Under the pieces are notes generated by a model that worked only from the letters and a program-made list of their open reading frames with translations, did no database searches and was not told where the DNA came from. A program made the translations under genes and the position numbers. Of a stretch of DNA of 64,000 nucleotides, positions 1 through 7,457 are shown one piece after another (the stretch's first letter is position 1; every line of letters begins with the position of its first letter). Location of the stretch: the NCBI GenBank assembly GCA_045604945.1, contig JAZUPA010000076.1, positions 1 through 64,000 of the forward strand, written 5' to 3'. Source of the stretch: JAISGQ01 sp045604945 (GTDB lineage Bacteria > Bacillota > Clostridia > Oscillospirales > Acutalibacteraceae).

Positions 1-2
1 AT

Positions 3-425
3 TCCGTATTTGAAAGCAAGGATACGGTAATAATCGATGTTGGCGGCGATGATGACGGCTCAACGGCTCTTGGCAGATTCAACAGACAGCTGTCGGGGAT
101 TCCCTATCAGATGCTTTATGTTGTAAACAGGTACCGTGATCTTGAGAATGACCCCGAAAATACTGCTCGCCTTCTGAGAGAGATCGAATATACATCAAGG
201 CTCAAGGCGACTGCAGTAGTCAGCAATGCCCACCTCTGTGGAGAAACCAAACCGCAGCACATTATCGAAGGTGCTGAGTATGCAGAAAAAACTGCTGAGA
301 TTCTCGGATTGCCAATGATAATGACCACCTGCGAGAAAAAATTTGTTTCAGAGGTGTCTGATAGGGTAGAAAATATCTATCCCATAGATATAATAGTAAC
401 TAAACCTTGGGAAACCGAGGAATGA
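3..425 (+). CDS. P-loop ATPase-like protein of the oxidoreductase cluster (5' end missing)
   Basis: The reading frame is open from the left edge of the window and ends in TGA, so only the C-terminal 140 residues are seen. They include a Walker B-like stretch (VIIDVGGDDDG) and ALGRFNRQL, as in ParA/MinD-like nucleotide-binding proteins that often accompany ferredoxin-dependent 2-oxoacid oxidoreductase genes. The Walker A lies outside the window. The stop is 17 bases before the ferredoxin gene, so the two are probably co-transcribed. A role as a maturation or regulatory ATPase is inferred from context only. Confidence 0.6.
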   Translation, partial: SVFESKDTVIIDVGGDDDGSTALGRFNRQLSGIPYQMLYVVNRYRDLENDPENTARLLREIEYTSRLKATAVVSNAHLCGETKPQHIIEGAEYAEKTAEILGLPMIMTTCEKKFVSEVSDRVENIYPIDIIVTKPWETEE

Positions 426-442
426 TAAAGGGAGGTAAAGTA

Positions 443-649
443 ATGCCCGGAATTACAGTTAATCAGGCGGTCTGCAAAGGCTGTGAGCTTTGCGTTTTCG
501 CTTGCCCGAAGAAGATCATTGCACTTGATAAGGAAGTTATCAATGCAAAGGGTTATCACCCCGCAAAAATGACCGCTCCCGAGCAGTGCATCGGCTGTGC
601 AATGTGCGCAATGATGTGCCCTGACGTAGCGATTACAGTAGAGAGATAG
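443..649 (+). CDS. 4Fe-4S ferredoxin subunit of 2-oxoacid oxidoreductase
   Basis: This 68-residue protein has two cysteine clusters of the 2[4Fe-4S] ferredoxin type, CKGCELCVFACP and CIGCAMCAMMCP, and little else. In this operon it is the electron-transfer (delta) subunit that passes electrons between the oxidoreductase core and soluble ferredoxin. The start is ATG at 443 because GGAGG at 431-435 sits 7 bases upstream; an upstream in-frame codon at 407 has no such site. It lies 19 bases before the alpha-subunit gene. Confidence 0.9.
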   Translation: MPGITVNQAVCKGCELCVFACPKKIIALDKEVINAKGYHPAKMTAPEQCIGCAMCAMMCPDVAITVER

Positions 650-668
650 CAGGAAAGGAAGAATTATA

Positions 669-1730
669 ATGGCAGACAAAGTTCTGATGAAGGGTAACGA
701 AGCTCTTGCTGAAGCTGCTATTCAGGCAGGATGCAGACACTTCTTCGGTTATCCTATCACTCCGCAGACTGAGCTTGCCGCTTACATGGCTAAGCGCATG
801 CCCAAGATCGGCGGTACATATTTACAGGCAGAATCCGAGGTTGCAGCAATAAACATGGTTTACGGTGCTGCATCCGCAGGTGTTCGTGCAATGACATCAT
901 CCTCTTCGCCCGGAATAAGCCTCAAGAGCGAAGGTATTTCTTATCTCGCAGGTGCTGATCTGCCCTGCCTGATCATCAATGTTCAGCGCGGCGGCCCCGG
1001 CCTCGGCGGCATTCAGCCCTCTCAGGCTGACTACTGGCAGGCAACCAAGGCTAACGGTCACGGCGACTTCCAGATTCTGGTTTTCGCACCTTCCACCGTT
1101 CAGGAAATGGTTGACCTTGTTGCAGGCGCATTCGATCTTGCTGACAAGTACAGAATGCCCGCTATGATCCTTGCTGACGGTATGCTCGGTCAGATGATGG
1201 AGCCCGTTGAGATCAAGGAATCCAACGTTGAGCTGCCCGAAAAGACATGGGCTACCAACGGTCATAAGAATGCAAGACCCAAGAACGTCATCAACTCCCT
1301 CTATATCCAGCCCGATGAGCTTGAGAGACTTATCATCGAGAGATATAAGAAGTATGATGAGATCAAAGTTGAGCATCAGATGGCTGAGAGCTACATGACT
1401 GAGGATGCTGACATTGTTGTTGTTGCTTACGGCGCTTCTTCCAGAGTTGCACGCAGTGCTGTAAACAGCGCTCGCGAAATGGGCATCAAGGCAGGTCTTG
1501 TACGTCCCATCACTCTCTGGCCTTTCCCTGAGAAGGCTGTTGATGCTGTATGCAACAGTGCAAAGCACATTCTCACCGTTGAAATGAGCATGGGTCAGAT
1601 GGTTGACGATGTAAAGCTTATTGCAAACGGCAGAGTCCCCGTATCCTTCTTCGGCAGAACCGGCGGTATTATCCCCACCCCGAAGGAAATCCTTGAACAG
1701 ATCAAAACTCTTGCAGGAGGTGTTCAGTAA
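669..1730 (+). CDS. vorB: 2-oxoacid:ferredoxin oxidoreductase, alpha subunit (VorB type)
   Basis: The 353-residue protein has the pyrimidine-domain start typical of the family (GNEALAEAAIQAGCRHFFGYPITPQTE) split over residues 9-34, and a C-terminal transketolase-like domain (WPFPEKAVD, EMSMGQMVDDV). With beta, gamma and ferredoxin subunits it catalyses reversible conversion of a 2-oxoacid plus CoA to acyl-CoA and CO2 with ferredoxin. Four separate subunits and this length fit the 2-oxoisovalerate (Vor) or 2-oxoglutarate (Kor) groups; the substrate cannot be settled from sequence. The stop overlaps the beta start by one base. Confidence 0.87.
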   Translation: MADKVLMKGNEALAEAAIQAGCRHFFGYPITPQTELAAYMAKRMPKIGGTYLQAESEVAAINMVYGAASAGVRAMTSSSSPGISLKSEGISYLAGADLPCLIINVQRGGPGLGGIQPSQADYWQATKANGHGDFQILVFAPSTVQEMVDLVAGAFDLADKYRMPAMILADGMLGQMMEPVEIKESNVELPEKTWATNGHKNARPKNVINSLYIQPDELERLIIERYKKYDEIKVEHQMAESYMTEDADIVVVAYGASSRVARSAVNSAREMGIKAGLVRPITLWPFPEKAVDAVCNSAKHILTVEMSMGQMVDDVKLIANGRVPVSFFGRTGGIIPTPKEILEQIKTLAGGVQ

Positions 1731-2476
1731 TGGCAATAGTATTTGAACGCCCGAAGGCACTTGATAAAAACTTTGATTCATACTGCCCCGGCTGTACTCA
1801 CGGCATTATCCACAGACTCGTTGCTGAAGTTATCGATGAGCTCGGTATCGAAGGCAAGACTGTCGGTGTATGTCCTGTTGGCTGTGCTGTTTTCGCTTAT
1901 AACTATTTCGCTTGCGACATGATCGAGGCCGCTCACGGAAGAGCTCCCGCTGTTGCGACAGGCGTAAAGAGATCTCTCCCTGAAAATGTAGTATTTACCT
2001 ATCAGGGCGACGGTGACCTTGCTGCTATAGGTACTGCTGAGACCATTCACGCTGCTACCAGAGGCGAGAATATCACTGCTATCTTCGTAAACAACGCAAT
2101 CTACGGTATGACAGGCGGTCAGATGGCTCCTACATCTCTGCCCGGTCAGGTCACTCAGACCACTCCTTACGGTCGTGACGTTAACTATTCAGGTTATCCT
2201 GTCCGTGTCTGCGAGATGCTTTCCACCCTTGACGGTGTTGCTCTTGCACAGCGCGTTTCCGTTGACTGCCCCAAGAATGTCCAGATCGCCAAGAAGGCAA
2301 TCAAGAAGGCATTTGAGAATCAGATCAATGGCAAGGGCTACTCCATCGTTGAGGTTCTTTCCGCTTGTCCCACCAACTGGGGTCTTGCTCCCAACGATGC
2401 TCTCCAGTGGCTCCGCGATAACATGATGCCTTATTATCCCCTCGGCGTATACAAGGACAAGGAGGCTGCTGAATAA
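1730..2476 (+). CDS. 2-oxoacid:ferredoxin oxidoreductase, beta subunit (TPP-binding)
   Basis: At 248 residues this is the thiamine-diphosphate-binding subunit. The TPP motif starts at the GDGD in YQGDGDLAAIG and continues to NNAIYGMTGGQ. The N-terminal CPGCTHGI supplies the conserved cysteine region of KorB/VorB proteins. It overlaps alpha by one base upstream and gamma by one base downstream, which indicates translational coupling and equal stoichiometry. PTSLPGQVTQTTPYG is also typical of the branched-chain and 2-oxoglutarate members. Confidence 0.88.
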   Translation: MAIVFERPKALDKNFDSYCPGCTHGIIHRLVAEVIDELGIEGKTVGVCPVGCAVFAYNYFACDMIEAAHGRAPAVATGVKRSLPENVVFTYQGDGDLAAIGTAETIHAATRGENITAIFVNNAIYGMTGGQMAPTSLPGQVTQTTPYGRDVNYSGYPVRVCEMLSTLDGVALAQRVSVDCPKNVQIAKKAIKKAFENQINGKGYSIVEVLSACPTNWGLAPNDALQWLRDNMMPYYPLGVYKDKEAAE

Positions 2477-3009
2477 TGAAAGATTACAATATCCTTTTTG
2501 CAGGCTTCGGCGGTCAGGGTATCCTGTTCTCCGGCAAGGTTCTCGCTTATGCAGGACTTCTTGACGGCAAGAATGTTTCCTGGCTTCCTTCCTACGGCCC
2601 TGAAATGCGCGGCGGTGCTGCAAACTGCTCCGTCTGCCTTTCAGAAAAGGAAGTGGGCTCTCCGCTGGTTGTAAACCCGAATGTCTTTATAGCTATGAAT
2701 GTTCCTTCCTTTGATAAATTTATCAATGCTGTTGAGCCCGGCGGAATCGTAATCGTTGACAGTTATCTTATCGACAAGAAGGTCGAGCGTGACGATGTTA
2801 CCGTTTTCTATGTACCTGCAACCAAGATTGCAGAAGAGAACGGTATCAAGGGTCTTGCAAACATCATTCTCCTCGGTAAGCTTCACAAGGAGCTTGGCTT
2901 CTGTGCTGACGAGGTTATCGACGGAGCTCTTCTCAAGTGCATCCCTCCCAGAAAGGCAGAGATGATCGAGAAGAACAGAACTGCAATAAAGCTCGGCATG
3001 GCTCAGTAA
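2476..3009 (+). CDS. 2-oxoacid:ferredoxin oxidoreductase, gamma subunit
   Basis: This 177-residue protein begins with NILFAGFGGQGILFSGKVL, the glycine-rich signature of the catalytic gamma domain, followed by SYGPEMRGGAANCSV, which is diagnostic of the family. It completes the delta-alpha-beta-gamma operon. A strong hairpin terminator follows at 3177-3201, with about 170 bases of palindrome-rich DNA in between. Confidence 0.9.
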   Translation: MKDYNILFAGFGGQGILFSGKVLAYAGLLDGKNVSWLPSYGPEMRGGAANCSVCLSEKEVGSPLVVNPNVFIAMNVPSFDKFINAVEPGGIVIVDSYLIDKKVERDDVTVFYVPATKIAEENGIKGLANIILLGKLHKELGFCADEVIDGALLKCIPPRKAEMIEKNRTAIKLGMAQ

Positions 3010-3039
3010 ATAATGAAGTTTTCGCGCATTGATTTATCA

Positions 3040-3160
3040 ATGCATCGCCTTCTTTCAAAAGGCGGCGGATTCCCAAGGCAGAGCCTTGGGCTGGGTTTTA
3101 AGGGTGAGAATCGCAGATTCTCAAAGCAATCCATAGGATTGCAAGACAGCGTCCCTTAAC
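3040..3160. repeat. Palindrome-rich intergenic segment, probably an interspersed repeat remnant
   Basis: The stretch after the oxidoreductase operon has no gene but holds three perfect small inverted repeats in a row: CCAAGGCAGAGCCTTGG near 3073-3089, GAGAATCGCAGATTCTC near 3105-3121 and GCAATCCATAGGATTGC near 3126-3142. Three unrelated palindromes so close together are unlikely by chance. The pattern resembles multicopy intergenic elements of gut Clostridia. Repetition in this genome is inferred, not shown. Confidence 0.45.
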
Positions 3161-3176
3161 TCATCGTACATAAATA

Positions 3177-3201
3177 AAAGGCAGGCGAAAGCCTGCCTTT
3201 T
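3177..3201 (+). terminator. Rho-independent terminator after the oxidoreductase operon
   Basis: AAAGGCAGGC and GCCTGCCTTT form a stem of about 10 bp with a GAAA loop, and the 3' arm runs into TTTTAAT. The flanking A-run gives some function on the minus strand too, which matters because the next gene is convergent. Confidence 0.85.
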
Positions 3202-3231
3202 AATATTGTTTAAAGCAGATGAAATATGCCA

Positions 3232-3292
3232 TAAACACCTCATCAGTGTTTTGCTTACGCAAAACTCAGCTTCCCCTCAAGGGGAAGCCTGC
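3232..3292. repeat. Double hairpin next to the phosphatase stop codon
   Basis: Two hairpins lie back to back: GTTTTGC-TTAC-GCAAAAC and AGCTTCCCC-TCAA-GGGGAAGC. The arrangement, with CCTCATCAGT before it, resembles a short repeat that I recall as common between genes in Clostridia. It could also act as a weak terminator for the minus-strand phosphatase gene, but no clear T-run follows. Family membership is a recollection, not a search result. Confidence 0.4.
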
Positions 3293-3293
3293 T

Positions 3294-3746
3294 TTAATAT
3301 CCAAACCTTTTAAGAATTGCCTCACAACCCACAACAAGCTCATCGTATGTGGTGTCGAAATCTCCGTTGTACCAGGGGTCGGCAATTGTGCCGGGGTTAT
3401 CGGTAAGGTCGAGGAGCAGCATGATCTTGCCCTCGGGATCGCCGCCGCAGATGCGCTTTGCGTAATCAATATGGTATTTTTCCATGCACAGCAGCAGGTC
3501 ATACTTGTCGTAATCAGCCTTTGTCAGCTTGACAGCCCTTCTGCGGGGCGCATCAATGCCCATCTGCTGAAGCTTTCTGCGGGCAGGAGGGTAGACATCA
3601 TTTCCGATTTCTTCGCTTGTTACAGCACAGGATTGAATGTGAAAAAGATCACTCAACCCACGCTTTCTGACCATATCCTTTAAAATGTACTCGCCCATTG
3701 GTGATCTGCAAATATTCCCGTGGCACAAAAAAAGCACTCTTATCAT
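3294..3746 (-). CDS. Low-molecular-weight protein-tyrosine phosphatase
   Basis: The 150-residue protein begins MIRVLFLCHGNICRSPMGE, so the C-x5-R-S phosphate-binding loop (CHGNICRS) sits at the N-terminus as in all members of the family. The general-acid aspartate is in ADPWYNGDF near the C-terminus. It dephosphorylates phosphotyrosine proteins in the cytoplasm. The start at 3746 has GAGGA just upstream. A longer frame reaching 3845 would run through the murC terminator and is rejected. It lies alone between two terminators. Confidence 0.92.
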   Translation of the reverse strand: MIRVLFLCHGNICRSPMGEYILKDMVRKRGLSDLFHIQSCAVTSEEIGNDVYPPARRKLQQMGIDAPRRRAVKLTKADYDKYDLLLCMEKYHIDYAKRICGGDPEGKIMLLLDLTDNPGTIADPWYNGDFDTTYDELVVGCEAILKRFGY

Positions 3747-3817
3747 AATAAATTCCTCGCTTTCATGAAGGTCATTATAGCATGAAACAATATTGTTTTC
3801 AACTTGCATACCATAAA

Positions 3818-3843
3818 AGACCCGCCTCTCAAATGGAGGCGGC
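3818..3843 (-). terminator. Terminator after murC
   Basis: CCGCCTC at 3822-3828 pairs with GAGGCGG at 3836-3842. Read on the minus strand, the stem is followed by GTCTTTTATGG. It begins only a few bases past the murC stop. The T-run is short, so efficiency is uncertain. Confidence 0.6.
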
Positions 3844-3848
3844 ATTGC

Positions 3849-5246
3849 TTATTTTTTTCTTATGATATTCGCCATCAGCTTTGCGCACTTGTAAATATCT
3901 CCGCAGCCCATAGTGATAATCAGGTCGCCGCTCTGGGCGTTGTCGGTAACGTACTTTGCAATATCCTCAAAGGGGGGGAGAAGTACGCTATCGGGGATAG
4001 GCGCCTGAAGCTGCTCGGAGGAGACTCCGAGGTCGTCGATTTCGCGTGCTGCCATGATGGGTGTGAGCACTACCTTATCGGCAATCTTGAGAACATCTGC
4101 AAAATACTGCAGATGCTCCTTGGTTCGAGAGTAAGTAAAGGGCTGGAAAACCGCCCATACGCGTGTAAAGCTCATTTCCTTGCAAGCGGAAAGGATAGCT
4201 TCTATCTCAGCAGGATGGTGTGCGTAGTCGTCAGCAACGGTTATGCCGTCCTTTTCGATGTGAATCTCATATCTTCTGCAGGCACCGTGGAACTCATGCA
4301 GTCCGTAGGCAATCTGCTCACCGGTTGCGCCTGCGTAGTCAGAAGCAGCTGCAGCAGCAAGTGCATTGAGAATATTGTGATGTCCGGGTACTGCAAGCAC
4401 TGCATGGAAGAAGAACTCACCGTTCTTATAAACATCGAATTCCCATTCGCTGCCGTCATCCATCTTTATGTTCTTAGCGCAGAAATCATTGGTCTCTTTC
4501 AGTCCGAAAGTAATGACCTTTGCATCTGCACCCTCAACAGCTTTCAGGGAATTTGCATCGTCGCCGTTGACGATAAGAACCTCGCTTGTCTGCTTTGAGA
4601 ACTTGTTGAAGGAATTGATAACACCTTCAATAGAGCCAAAATACTCAAGATGGTCAGCATCAACATTGAGAATAACTGCACAGGCGGGAGTTATCTGCAG
4701 GAAGGTATCAACAAACTCACAGGCTTCACAGACCATATAAGGGCTTTTGCCTGCTCTGCCGTTTCCGCCGATGAGGGGGAGCTTTCCGCCGATGATGATG
4801 GAGGGGTCAATGCCTGCTTCAACAAGGATGGTGGTAATCATAGAAGTTGTGGTGGTCTTTCCGTGGGTGCCTGAAACAGCGATGGTATTCTTATATCTGC
4901 GGCAGAGTGCGCCGAGAAGAATGGAACGCTCGATTGTCGGGATACCTCTGTTTTTAGCTTCAAGAAGCTCAGGATTATCCTTCTGGATAGCGGCTGTGTA
5001 AACTACAAGGTCAATATCGTCCTTTATATTTTCTGCCTTCTGACCGATAACGACTTCGATGCCGTAGGAGCGGATACGCTTTACGGTGTCGGATTCATTG
5101 TCAACATCAGAGCCGCATATAAGCTTGCCTTCGTTGTGAAGAATCTCAGCCAGAGGACACATTCCCGAGCCGCCGATTCCCATGAAGTGAATTTTCTTTG
5201 CGTCGTTGAGTATTTTATCGTATTCGAGATTTACCATAAATAACAT
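3849..5246 (-). CDS. murC: UDP-N-acetylmuramate--L-alanine ligase
   Basis: This 465-residue Mur ligase adds L-alanine to UDP-MurNAc, the first peptide step in peptidoglycan synthesis, in the cytoplasm. Seen are the N-terminal GIGGSGM loop that binds the UDP sugar, the ATP P-loop SGTHGKTTTTSM, and the C-terminal DDYAHHPAEI and QPFTYSRTKE motifs characteristic of MurC. The start is at 5246 or the ATG three codons later (5237); neither has a strong Shine-Dalgarno sequence. It follows the zinc-ribbon membrane gene by 9 bases and likely shares its promoter. Confidence 0.95.
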   Translation of the reverse strand: MLFMVNLEYDKILNDAKKIHFMGIGGSGMCPLAEILHNEGKLICGSDVDNESDTVKRIRSYGIEVVIGQKAENIKDDIDLVVYTAAIQKDNPELLEAKNRGIPTIERSILLGALCRRYKNTIAVSGTHGKTTTTSMITTILVEAGIDPSIIIGGKLPLIGGNGRAGKSPYMVCEACEFVDTFLQITPACAVILNVDADHLEYFGSIEGVINSFNKFSKQTSEVLIVNGDDANSLKAVEGADAKVITFGLKETNDFCAKNIKMDDGSEWEFDVYKNGEFFFHAVLAVPGHHNILNALAAAAASDYAGATGEQIAYGLHEFHGACRRYEIHIEKDGITVADDYAHHPAEIEAILSACKEMSFTRVWAVFQPFTYSRTKEHLQYFADVLKIADKVVLTPIMAAREIDDLGVSSEQLQAPIPDSVLLPPFEDIAKYVTDNAQSGDLIITMGCGDIYKCAKLMANIIRKK

Positions 5247-5255
5247 CTGCTTTCA

Positions 5256-6143
5256 TTATAGGATTTTATCAATAATCTGGGCTGCCAGACTGCCGATTAT
5301 ACCACGGCTTTCAAGGATATAGTAACAAACGGTGAGAGCAAGGGAAAGATAGAGCATGAACATATTGAGTCCGCCCTTCTTTTCTAGCTTTCCGTTGAAT
5401 TCCTCCGCGGTTTTTGATGCCTTGTTAATCTTTTTTACCTTACCGACCGATTTGTTCATGTAAAGGGTGTTTGCAAAAAAGCCCGTGATAACCGACAGTA
5501 CAAAGGGGAGATTATAGGCAAAGGAGTAAAGATAGAAACCGTAAACTACAGATTTGTCAGAGCTCTGAAGCAGGGACTGGGCTGCGTTGGCGGTGTCAAA
5601 GCCAAGGGCTTTGATGTAGCTGTAATAAAACTGCAGATAGAAATATGAAGCGAAGTTGAGCAGTGTTGAAATAAAGCCGAGAAGATAGAACTTTCTTGCA
5701 AAAAGCCATACATAGGAGCCTATGAATGCAGAAAAGTTTATCCTGAATATCCGAATACCTTTGACCTTGGCAAGGAAGAGGGGGATATAGTAGACCCAGG
5801 CAGGACCGATGAATTTTTTCAGGTCTCCTGCAGGCACACCGTTTATCTGCTCGCCGTCATTGATTTTTGGACCGAATGTGGCTTCAAAGGTGTGCTCAGG
5901 CTCTTCTGACTGAGCGGTGTTCGATTCTGCTTTGGTCTCGGGCTCGCTTGCAGCAGGCTCTTCGGGAGCATCTGAAACAAAGGTGAAGCCTTCTTCGTGA
6001 CGTTCAGCGTTTGCGCAGGTGCCGAGTTTATCGTAACATTCCCTGTGATGGGGTGTACCGCAGTGAGGGCAGACAACAATGTCATCGCTCTCGGTGAAGG
6101 TGATACCGCATACAGGGCAGTTGTCGTAAGAATATCTGTGCAT
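5256..6143 (-). CDS. Membrane protein with N-terminal prokaryotic RING-like zinc ribbon
   Basis: This 295-residue protein has a cysteine/histidine module at residues 8-41 (CPVCG, VVCPHCG, HHRECYDKLGTC), as in the prokaryotic RING finger family 1. An acidic linker of about 55 residues follows, then several hydrophobic segments in the second half, similar to DUF2628-type membrane regions. The start at 6143 is set by AAGGAG 7 bases upstream; in-frame sequence further upstream contains the promoter. Function is unknown. It is the first gene of a unit with murC, which hints at an envelope role. Confidence 0.75.
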   Translation of the reverse strand: MHRYSYDNCPVCGITFTESDDIVVCPHCGTPHHRECYDKLGTCANAERHEEGFTFVSDAPEEPAASEPETKAESNTAQSEEPEHTFEATFGPKINDGEQINGVPAGDLKKFIGPAWVYYIPLFLAKVKGIRIFRINFSAFIGSYVWLFARKFYLLGFISTLLNFASYFYLQFYYSYIKALGFDTANAAQSLLQSSDKSVVYGFYLYSFAYNLPFVLSVITGFFANTLYMNKSVGKVKKINKASKTAEEFNGKLEKKGGLNMFMLYLSLALTVCYYILESRGIIGSLAAQIIDKIL

Positions 6144-6173
6144 GGCAGTCTCCTTAAAAATAACATTAAGATT

Positions 6174-6202
6174 ATTATACAACCAATTTATAATTATTAC
6201 AA
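6174..6202 (-). promoter_or_regulatory. SigA-type promoter for the RING-like gene and murC
   Basis: On the minus strand, TTGTAA (6197-6202) and TATAAT (6174-6179) are 17 bases apart, about 30 bases before the start codon. It faces away from the prfB promoter at 6246-6274. Confidence 0.75.
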
Positions 6203-6245
6203 CATAATTTCGTGAAGTAAAAATGATAAAAAGCAAGAATATTTC

Positions 6246-6274
6246 TTTACAGAATGTCAAAATTATCGTATAAT
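6246..6274 (+). promoter_or_regulatory. SigA-type promoter for prfB
   Basis: TTTACA and TATAAT separated by 17 bases, about 60 bases upstream of the prfB start. Confidence 0.75.
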
Positions 6275-6332
6275 AACTAAGTATGGTGTTACGGAGAAGT
6301 AGTACCGATATTAACAGGACAGGATTGATATA

Positions 6333-7457
6333 ATGCTGCAATTTGAAGAAATACTGCTTAAGCTCAGAAATATGGAGCCTGCGCTCAGAGAGCTTTATGA
6401 GGCAATGGGCGTTGAGCAGAGCAAAAAAGAAAAGGAAAGACTTGAAGAGGTCAGTGCTCAGGACGGCTTCTGGGATGATATGGAGAATTCTCAGAAGGTG
6501 CTCAAGAAGATAAGCAATCTCAGAAATTCAATTGAATCCTATGAGGCTCTCTATGCTTCCTATGAGGATGCAATTGCTCTTGCGGAGCTTGCTGATGAAG
6601 AGGGCGACCTTTCCATGCTTGACGAATGCACCGAAGCTGTTGATGCAGTAGAAACAAAGATGGAAGAGATGCGCCTTACAACCCTGCTTACAGGGGAGTA
6701 CGACAAGAACAACGCAATTCTCAACTTCCACGCAGGTGCAGGCGGCACAGAAGCTCAGGACTGGGCTGAGATGCTCTACAGAATGTACACCCGCTGGTCA
6801 GAGCGCCACGGCTTTACCGTCAAGACTCTCGATTATCTCGACGGCGACGAGGCAGGTCTTAAGAGTGCGTGTATCCTTATTGAGGGTGAAAATGCTTATG
6901 GCTATCTCAAATGCGAATCGGGCGTTCACCGCCTTGTGCGTGTTTCTCCCTTTGATTCCTCGGGAAGAAGACACACCTCCTTTGCGTCTCTTGAGGTTAT
7001 GCCCGAAATTTCCGATGATGTCAACATCACCATCAAGCCCGAGGATCTGAAGGTTGACACCTACCGTTCAGGCGGTGCAGGCGGTCAGCACGTCAATACA
7101 ACCGACTCTGCGGTCAGAATAACCCATCTTCCCACAGGCATCGTTGTTGCCTGCCAGAATGAGCGCAGCCAGCACCAGAACAGGGATGTTGCAATGAAGA
7201 TGCTTGTTTCGAAGCTCGTTGAGATCACTCAGCGCGAGCATCTCGAAAAGATCGAAGATATCAAGGGCGTTCAGAAGGAAATCGCCTGGGGCAGCCAGAT
7301 ACGTTCCTATGTTTTCATGCCCTACACCCTTGCAAAGGACCACAGAACAGGCTTTGAAATGGGCAATATCAACGCTGTCATGGACGGCGACCTCGACGGA
7401 TTCATCAATGCATATCTCAAGGCTCAGAGCCTTGGAAACCTGGGTAATTTCGAATGA
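6333..7457 (+). CDS. prfB: Peptide chain release factor 2
   Basis: The 374-residue protein is a class I release factor for UGA/UAA. It has the tripeptide anticodon SPF (VRVSPFDSSGRRHTSF), which marks RF2 rather than RF1, and the GGQ peptidyl-hydrolysis motif in SGGAGGQHVNTT. The frame is continuous from the N-terminal helices through domain 2. There is no in-frame UGA or CUUUGA slippery site near codon 25, so the programmed +1 frameshift that autoregulates prfB in many bacteria is absent. The stop overlaps the methylase start by 4 bases. Confidence 0.96.
   Translation: MLQFEEILLKLRNMEPALRELYEAMGVEQSKKEKERLEEVSAQDGFWDDMENSQKVLKKISNLRNSIESYEALYASYEDAIALAELADEEGDLSMLDECTEAVDAVETKMEEMRLTTLLTGEYDKNNAILNFHAGAGGTEAQDWAEMLYRMYTRWSERHGFTVKTLDYLDGDEAGLKSACILIEGENAYGYLKCESGVHRLVRVSPFDSSGRRHTSFASLEVMPEISDDVNITIKPEDLKVDTYRSGGAGGQHVNTTDSAVRITHLPTGIVVACQNERSQHQNRDVAMKMLVSKLVEITQREHLEKIEDIKGVQKEIAWGSQIRSYVFMPYTLAKDHRTGFEMGNINAVMDGDLDGFINAYLKAQSLGNLGNFE

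Noticed and set aside
3294..3845. Longer start for the tyrosine phosphatase at 3845.
   Set aside because: The extension runs through the murC terminator and lacks a ribosome site, while 3746 has GAGGA and begins the family's N-terminal strand.
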